Below, in pieces: positions 59,298 to 64,000 of a stretch of 64,000 bases of DNA. Positions within the stretch are counted from its first letter, which is position 1. Each line of letters opens with the position of its first letter. The notes beneath the pieces are model-generated. The model was not told the DNA's origin and did no database searches. It saw only the letters and a list, made by a program, of their open reading frames with translations. The position numbers and the translations under genes were made by a program. The stretch is from Bog-473 sp036491435. Lineage in GTDB: Bacteria > Actinomycetota > Acidimicrobiia > Acidimicrobiales > RAAP-2. The stretch covers positions 1 through 64,000 of the forward strand of contig DASXBZ010000012.1 of the NCBI GenBank assembly GCA_036491435.1. Direction: 5' to 3'.

Positions 59298-60428
59298 TCA
59301 GTCCAACAGCGCCGCCGCCACCGAGTCCTCGAGCACCCTGTCGTTGGCCCACATCAGCTGCTGCACCTTGGCCCGCCTGAAGTACAGCTGGATGTCGAAG
59401 TCCAGCGTGAACCCGATACCACCGAAGATCTGCTGGGCCATCGCGGTGATGTCCCGGAACGTGGAGCAGGCGAACAGCTTCGCCATCGGTGCCAATGACG
59501 ACAGGGACCGCCCGGTTGCCCCCGCCCAGGCCGCTTCGTGCACCAACTGCTCCGCCCCGTCCAACGCGGTGACGGCGTCGGCGAGATAGTGCGCCAACGC
59601 CTGGAACGCGCCCAGCGGCTTGTTGAACTGCTGGCGGTCCTTCGCGTACTGCGTGGTGATATCCAGTGCGTACCGCGCCCCGCCCACCGCCTGTGCGGCC
59701 AACAGCACCAGCGCAGGCTCGAGGACGCTCTGCCAGGTGTCCCAACCACTCCGCGGAGCACCGATGCGGTCAGCCTCGGTGAGGGCGACGTCGGAGAAGG
59801 CGACCTCGTACTGCGTGTCGGAGGCGAGACTGAACTGTTGGCGCAAGGTCACGCCAGGCGACGAAGGGTCGACGACAAAGAGGTCGACGTCTTCGTCCGC
59901 GTCGCCGGTCCGGGCGAGCACGACTAGCCGGTCCGCCGACGAGGCGAACGCCACGTGGCGCTTGAGTCCTGACAGCGAGAACCCGCCCGACCCGGAGGCC
60001 GTCGCCCGGACCTCGACTCCACGGGCAGTGAACCCGTTCTCCGGCTCCAACCACGCTGGCGTCAACACGGCGTCGCCCGTCGCAACCGGGCGCAGCCAAC
60101 GGTCCTTCTGCTCGGCGCTCCCCGCCGCGGCCAAGACGCCGCCACTCACGACAGCGCTCACGAAATGCGGCACCGGCGCCAGCGCCCGTCCGAGCTCCTC
60201 GTACAACGCCACGCCCTCGATCAACGACATCCCCGACCCGCCGTACTCCTCGGGCAACAACAGCCCGATGAGGTCGAGCTGACCCAGCTGCGACCACAGC
60301 TCGGGCGGATAGCCCACCGGGTCGTCCTCCATGGAACGCACGACGTCCAACGGACAGTGCCGCTCCAGGACGTCGCGCACCGTCTGGCGGAGGAGCTCCT
60401 GCTCCTGGTCGAATTCAAGATCGAGCAC
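59298..60428 (-). CDS. Acyl-CoA dehydrogenase (second, atypical subunit)
   Basis: 376-residue acyl-CoA dehydrogenase-fold protein, FadE small-partner type. N-terminal FDQEQELLRQTVRDVLE, EYGGSGMSLIEGVALYEELG, C-terminal QIFGGIGFTLDFDIQLYFRRAKVQQLMWAND. The C-terminal motif lacks the usual GGxxEIQ flavin segment and no clear catalytic Glu was found. In Actinobacteria such proteins often form alpha2beta2 heteromers with a canonical FadE, here the one at 62735. GTG start; 45 nt behind the MaoC gene. Confidence 0.9.
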   Translation of the reverse strand: MLDLEFDQEQELLRQTVRDVLERHCPLDVVRSMEDDPVGYPPELWSQLGQLDLIGLLLPEEYGGSGMSLIEGVALYEELGRALAPVPHFVSAVVSGGVLAAAGSAEQKDRWLRPVATGDAVLTPAWLEPENGFTARGVEVRATASGSGGFSLSGLKRHVAFASSADRLVVLARTGDADEDVDLFVVDPSSPGVTLRQQFSLASDTQYEVAFSDVALTEADRIGAPRSGWDTWQSVLEPALVLLAAQAVGGARYALDITTQYAKDRQQFNKPLGAFQALAHYLADAVTALDGAEQLVHEAAWAGATGRSLSSLAPMAKLFACSTFRDITAMAQQIFGGIGFTLDFDIQLYFRRAKVQQLMWANDRVLEDSVAAALLD

Positions 60429-60473
60429 GCCGCATTCCCTTCATGTTCACGAACCAACCAAGACCGAGCCGCG

Positions 60474-60977
60474 TCACGACGCCGGCGGCGCCGGCCGCCA
60501 GTCGTCCCCCCGCCGCTCCCACGGGTTGTCGGACGCGTCGACCGGCAGCGCCACCCGCGCCGTGCAGGTCGTCTTCACGTCGCCGTCCACCGACAACGAC
60601 ACGTCGATCGTGACGAACCCGCAGCCGACCGGATCAACGGACAACTCAGTGACAACACCCGACAACGTCATGGTGTCCCCGGGGAACACCGACCCCTTCA
60701 TCCGGAAGCGGACCCACCCCAAACGCCCGTAGGGGCCAGTCCAATCCGTCAAGAAACGCTCGAACCACGCGGCCTGGTTAGGGGTGTTCAAGAAGATGTC
60801 CTGCGTCCCGTTGCGATGCACGGCAAAGTCCTTGTCATGGTGCATGGGACGCCAGTCGCGGGTGGCCAAAGCCCCCAGGACGACCGTGGTCGCCGAGACT
60901 GTGTAATTAAGAGGACTCAGAGCTTCCCCAACGGACACATCCCCCAACAGGCGTTGGGGCGACACCGCCACCGTCAC
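60474..60977 (-). CDS. MaoC-like hotdog dehydratase
   Basis: 167-residue hotdog-fold protein, R-hydratase type: ATRDWRPMHHDKDFAVHRNG gives the hydratase motif with an Asp (D41) and His (H46/H47), the usual Asp-His catalytic pair. It should hydrate a 2-enoyl-CoA. Its GTG start overlaps the upstream FAS1-like gene stop by GTGA, so they probably form a heterodimer as in ChsH1-type hydratases of steroid catabolism. Confidence 0.88.
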   Translation of the reverse strand: MTVAVSPQRLLGDVSVGEALSPLNYTVSATTVVLGALATRDWRPMHHDKDFAVHRNGTQDIFLNTPNQAAWFERFLTDWTGPYGRLGWVRFRMKGSVFPGDTMTLSGVVTELSVDPVGCGFVTIDVSLSVDGDVKTTCTARVALPVDASDNPWERRGDDWRPAPPAS

Positions 60978-61552
60978 GACGCCACCGCCCGGGACGCTCC
61001 GGACCCCTCGGACGCCCCGGAGCCCCCGGACCGCCGGTACCCAAACCCCGTATACGACTCCAGCGCCACGAGATCCCCGTCCTGGTTCGTGTAGACGACG
61101 TCGATCACCCAGAACCGCCCGGTACCCAACTTGGTCGTCTTCTCACCGCTCACCGATCGCAGCACCTGATGCGTCCGCAGCACGTCGCCCACCCGCACTG
61201 GCGTATGGAACTCGATCGTGTTGTCGGTCATCACGGCCTCGGGCAGCCCGAGATGCTCCTTCAGGTCGAAGTGCACCTGCAGCGGCAGCGCCTGCTCGGC
61301 GCGCCCCGGCGCCCAGTGGTGCGGGCGGAACCACACCGACACCATGGTGGGCGGCGCCACCGGCCCCCTGGTGATCGACTCCGCCACCGAGTCGTCCCAG
61401 AACAACGGGTTCCCGTTCTCCACCGAGGCGCACGACGTCCAGATGTAGCCACGCTCGACCGGGAACTCCCCGACCTCGTGGTACTGCTCCATTCCGATGA
61501 CGTCGCGCACCGCGGCCGGCAGATCGGCGGCGGACGAGTCGGTCGCCGTCAC
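60974..61552 (-). CDS. MaoC/FAS1-like N-terminal hotdog protein
   Basis: 192-residue hotdog protein with a FAS1_DH region-like N-terminus: GMEQYHEVGEFPVERGYIWTSCASVENGNPLFWD, then hotdog strands with HWAPGRAEQALPLQVHFDLKEHLGLP and VIDVVYTNQDGDLVALESYTGFGY. No catalytic Asp-His motif was recognised, so it is likely the structural partner of the hydratase at 60474. GTG 61552 overlaps the CoA transferase stop (GTGA). The Gly-rich stretch upstream belongs to no gene. Confidence 0.88.
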   Translation of the reverse strand: MTATDSSAADLPAAVRDVIGMEQYHEVGEFPVERGYIWTSCASVENGNPLFWDDSVAESITRGPVAPPTMVSVWFRPHHWAPGRAEQALPLQVHFDLKEHLGLPEAVMTDNTIEFHTPVRVGDVLRTHQVLRSVSGEKTTKLGTGRFWVIDVVYTNQDGDLVALESYTGFGYRRSGGSGASEGSGASRAVAS

Positions 61553-62730
61553 GCCACCACCCCCTGGGCCACCCATCGCGCCACCGTCTCACCGTCCACG
61601 CCCGCCTCCTTCAACAGGTGCTGGGTGTCGCTCTGCCCCGTATCAGGCAAAGCGACCACCCCGTCGGGACGCGGCATACCCGCCAACAAGGGTGCGAGCT
61701 GTCGGAGCTCGCCATGCTCCGGATGCGAGGCGGCCCCGACCACCCGCCGGGCCGAAAACTGGGGGTCGGCGACCACTTCGCTCACCTCGAGCACCGGCGC
61801 CACACAAGTGTCGGCACCGGCCAGCGCGGCCACCCACTCGTCGCGCGTCCGATCGGCGAACGCCTCCGCCAACGCCGCCCGCACCCGACCCTGCGCCTCG
61901 TCGTCGTACTGCAGCACCGCCAGCTCGCCGCACCCGAGCGCCTGGCACAGGTTGGCGAAGAACTTGCCCTCGATCGCCCCCACGGCCACCCACTTGCCGT
62001 CCGACGTTCCGTAAACCCCGTAGCAGGCGTAGCGGCCCGACAACACGTCGTGTCCGGGCCGCACATCAACACCCAACGCAAGCTGCTCGTCGATGGCGAG
62101 TGACATCAACCACAGCACCCCGTCCGCCACCGACACATCGAGATACGCGCCCCGCCCGCTCGACGCTCGCCCCGCCAGCGCGGCGGTGACCGCCAACGCG
62201 GCGTGCATCCCGCCCGCCGCGGCATCAGCGATGGTCGCGCCCGGGATCGGCGGCGCGCCGTCCTCTCCCGGTCCGCTCATTGCCAGGTACCCGCCGACCG
62301 CCAGGTAGTCGAGGTCGTGTCCCGCCCACTGGGCGTGCGGCCCGTCCTGGCCGTAGCCGCTCGTCGAGCAGTAGACGATCCCGGGATTCCGAGCCGAGAC
62401 CGCCTCGTAGCCCAAGCCCAACCGTTCCATCACCCCGGGCCGGAAGCTCTCCACCACGACATCGGACACCGCGGCCAATGCCAGGAACGCCTCCTTCCCC
62501 TCCGAGGCCTTCAGGTCGAACATCGCACGACGCATGCCGCGGTGGCCGCTGTAGGAAAAGAAGGGCGGCACGATCGGTTCGGCACCGGCCGCCGGTACCG
62601 GTCCCACCTTCACCACGTCCGCGCCGTAGCCGGCCAACAGGTGCGTGCACCGCGAAGCGGGCCCGACTGTCGACAGGTCGAGCACGGTGACCCCGGCCAG
62701 AGGCCCGGCGGCGGCAGCTGCAGCGGCCAT
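61549..62730 (-). CDS. Class III CoA transferase (CaiB/racemase-like)
   Basis: 393-residue family III CoA transferase or alpha-methylacyl-CoA racemase. VTVLDLSTVGPASRCTHLLAGYGADVVKV at the N-terminus, FDLKASEGKEAFLALAAVSDVVVESFRPGVMERLGLGYE, and SGYGQDGPHAQWAGHDLDYLAVGGYLA with Asp in the GHDxD loop where the catalytic Asp lies. Could activate an acid to CoA or epimerise a 2-methyl branch. 4 nt from the acyl-CoA dehydrogenase stop. Confidence 0.93.
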   Translation of the reverse strand: MAAAAAAAGPLAGVTVLDLSTVGPASRCTHLLAGYGADVVKVGPVPAAGAEPIVPPFFSYSGHRGMRRAMFDLKASEGKEAFLALAAVSDVVVESFRPGVMERLGLGYEAVSARNPGIVYCSTSGYGQDGPHAQWAGHDLDYLAVGGYLAMSGPGEDGAPPIPGATIADAAAGGMHAALAVTAALAGRASSGRGAYLDVSVADGVLWLMSLAIDEQLALGVDVRPGHDVLSGRYACYGVYGTSDGKWVAVGAIEGKFFANLCQALGCGELAVLQYDDEAQGRVRAALAEAFADRTRDEWVAALAGADTCVAPVLEVSEVVADPQFSARRVVGAASHPEHGELRQLAPLLAGMPRPDGVVALPDTGQSDTQHLLKEAGVDGETVARWVAQGVVA

Positions 62731-62734
62731 GACG

Positions 62735-63916
62735 TCAGAAGTTCTTGGGAAGCCCGAGCTTGCGCCGGGCGATGATGTTCTTCTGGATCTCGGAGGCACC
62801 GCCGCCGATGGTGTCGATCACCGTGTAGCGGTAGGTCGACTCGGACCGTCCCGCCAAAGGCGCGTCTGGTGTCTTCACCCGCAGTTGCGAACCGGGTCCC
62901 GCGATGTCCATCGACGCGTTCGCCAAGCGCTTGGACAGCTCGGTCGCGAAGAGCTTGTACTCCGATGCCCACGCTGTCGGCGCCGCCCCGCCCTTCGCCG
63001 ACTCGAACACGAAGCGCAGCCCGATCGTCCGCGCCACTTCGAGCTGTGTGGCCAACTGCGCCAAGCGCTGGCGCACCACCGGGTCGTCCTTCAACGGCTT
63101 CCCATCCCGCACGGTCGTCTTCACATATTCGACGAGCAACTCGAAGCGCTGCTGGATGGGCGAGATGGTGAACATCGTGAAGCGCTCGAGGTCGAGCGCC
63201 TCCGAGATGTACTGGAAGCCGTGGTTCACCTCGCCGACCACGTAGTCGTCCGGAACGAAGACGTCGTTGAGGAACACCTCGTTGGTGCGTTCGTCACCCA
63301 TGGTCCAGATGGCGTTGATCGTGATGCCGGGTTGGTCGAGCGGCACCAGGAAGAGCGTGATGCCGGCGTGCTTCGGCGCCTCGGGGTCGGTGCGGGCGCC
63401 CACCCAGTACCACTCGGCGAAGTGGGCGGAGGTCGTCCAGGTCTTCTGGCCGTTGAGTCGCCAGCCACCGTCGACCTTGGTCGCCTTCAGCTGCATGGAG
63501 GCAGCGTCGCTCCCGGCGTTGGGCTCGGAGTAGCCGACGGCGAACTCCACCTCGTTGCGCAGGATCTTGGGGAGGAACTCCTCCTTCAGCGTCTCGTTGC
63601 CGTGCCGGATGATGGTCTTGCCGACGATGCCGACGCCCTTGCCGATCTGGGGGCCGCCCCGGCCGGCCAGCTGCTCGTTGAGCAGGTACTCGTAGACGCC
63701 CTCGCCCTCGGAGCCCCCGTATTCCTTGGGCCAGGTCATGCCCAGCCACCCCTTCTGTCCGAGCGAGGCCATGAACCTCCGCCGCTTCGGGGTGTCGACG
63801 ATCTGGGCCATGTTCTCCCGGGTCGGGTCGAAGACGTCGGGGTCGTCGTTGGCGTCGATGAAGGACTCGACCTCCTTCACGAAGGCCAGCTGCTCCGGTG
63901 CGAATTCGAAGTCCAC
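62735..63916 (-). CDS. Acyl-CoA dehydrogenase (FadE, canonical)
   Basis: 393-residue FAD acyl-CoA dehydrogenase. FAPEQLAFVKEVESFID, PKEYGGSEGEGVYEYLLNEQLA, flavin segments VGYSEPNAGSDAASMQLKAT and KTWTTSAHFAEW, C-terminal IGGGASEIQKNIIARRKLGLPK. Typical of the larger subunit of heteromeric FadE. First gene of the operon ACAD-CoA transferase-hotdog pair-ACAD. GTG start with GGGAG 4 nt upstream. A 21-bp palindrome lies 33 nt before it. Confidence 0.94.
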   Translation of the reverse strand: MDFEFAPEQLAFVKEVESFIDANDDPDVFDPTRENMAQIVDTPKRRRFMASLGQKGWLGMTWPKEYGGSEGEGVYEYLLNEQLAGRGGPQIGKGVGIVGKTIIRHGNETLKEEFLPKILRNEVEFAVGYSEPNAGSDAASMQLKATKVDGGWRLNGQKTWTTSAHFAEWYWVGARTDPEAPKHAGITLFLVPLDQPGITINAIWTMGDERTNEVFLNDVFVPDDYVVGEVNHGFQYISEALDLERFTMFTISPIQQRFELLVEYVKTTVRDGKPLKDDPVVRQRLAQLATQLEVARTIGLRFVFESAKGGAAPTAWASEYKLFATELSKRLANASMDIAGPGSQLRVKTPDAPLAGRSESTYRYTVIDTIGGGASEIQKNIIARRKLGLPKNF

Positions 63917-63948
63917 TCCCTGCCCTCCAGATGCCCGGCCGGTTTCCG

Positions 63949-63969
63949 AATCTGACGGGTCGTCAGATT
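63949..63969. promoter_or_regulatory. Palindromic operator of the acyl-CoA operon
   Basis: Perfect 9-3-9 inverted repeat (AATCTGACG at 63949-63957, CGTCAGATT at 63961-63969) 33 nt upstream of the first acyl-CoA dehydrogenase. Symmetry and length fit a TetR-family operator. The regulator is not in the window. Confidence 0.7.
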
Positions 63970-64000
63970 TCCAGCAGCATCATAGGGCACTGCCTCGTCG

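Noticed and set aside
62729..62736. TGACGTCA palindrome between CoA transferase and acyl-CoA dehydrogenase
   Set aside because: An 8-bp self-complementary site spanning a start and a stop codon inside an operon; expected by chance at this GC content.

Overview
The window is a 64 kb piece of a high-GC bacterial chromosome, almost fully coding, with strong G/C bias in third codon positions and very short intergenic gaps. The gene content (two F420-type luciferase-like monooxygenases, DUF3052, a DUF222-HNH protein, PASTA kinase, paired acyl-CoA dehydrogenases, MaoC pairs, thiolase plus DUF35) points to Actinobacteria, and I infer an Acidimicrobiia-like lineage; the class assignment is an inference from gene content only. 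I saw no tRNA or rRNA genes, no insertion sequences, no prophage and no CRISPR array. Genes are packed with 4-base ATGA/GTGA/TTGA overlaps. Many genes or operons start with a TANNNT hexamer only 6-9 nt before the start codon, which indicates leaderless mRNAs; I used this to choose several starts.

Layout. 0-3.6 kb: ilvB-ilvN-ilvC operon (minus strand; ilvC runs off the window), preceded by a previously unannotated 16-codon leader peptide rich in Ile/Leu/Val codons and a two-hairpin attenuator. 3.7-8.0 kb: a VOC protein and a three-gene phosphorelay ending in a REC-GGDEF-EAL c-di-GMP enzyme. 8.0-12.8 kb: a divergent IlvD/Edd dehydratase, an MmpL/RND exporter and its divergent TetR regulator with a palindromic operator. 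12.7-16.7 kb: hydrolase-gatC-gatA-gatB operon. 16.8-27.2 kb: SCP2 protein, DHA2-type MFS exporter, HIT-like protein, PASTA kinase, ligA, mnmA, cysteine desulfurase, succinate-semialdehyde-type dehydrogenase. 27.2-27.7 kb is the only sizeable non-coding gap and holds two tandem repeats abutting a gene remnant.

27.7-37.9 kb: acyl-CoA ligase, sirtuin, a 51-residue membrane protein, a gamma-glutamylation locus (GS-like ligase divergent from a C26 hydrolase-SDR pair) that resembles polyamine/GABA metabolism, a DUF2079 membrane protein, an FGGY kinase and a YceI/MarR divergon with an operator placed between -35 and -10. 37.9-46.7 kb: DUF222-HNH protein, a type 2 isoleucyl-tRNA synthetase whose HXGH signature is swapped to GLHH (the pattern tied to mupirocin hyper-resistance), GNAT acetyltransferase starting head to head with it, MTHFR-like protein, two HAD hydrolases, glutathione peroxidase and a quinone oxidoreductase.

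46.7-64.0 kb is mostly acyl-CoA catabolism and redox: a thiolase-fold protein lacking the thiolase His/NEAF residues with its DUF35 partner, a SnoaL-like protein, two LLM oxidoreductases, an FMN alpha-hydroxyacid oxidase translationally coupled to an acyl-CoA synthetase, signal peptidase I, DUF3052, methyltransferase, a phospholipase C-like lipoprotein, an AlkZ-type DNA glycosylase and finally a five-gene operon (two acyl-CoA dehydrogenases, class III CoA transferase, two hotdog hydratases) under a 21-bp perfect palindrome at the right edge.
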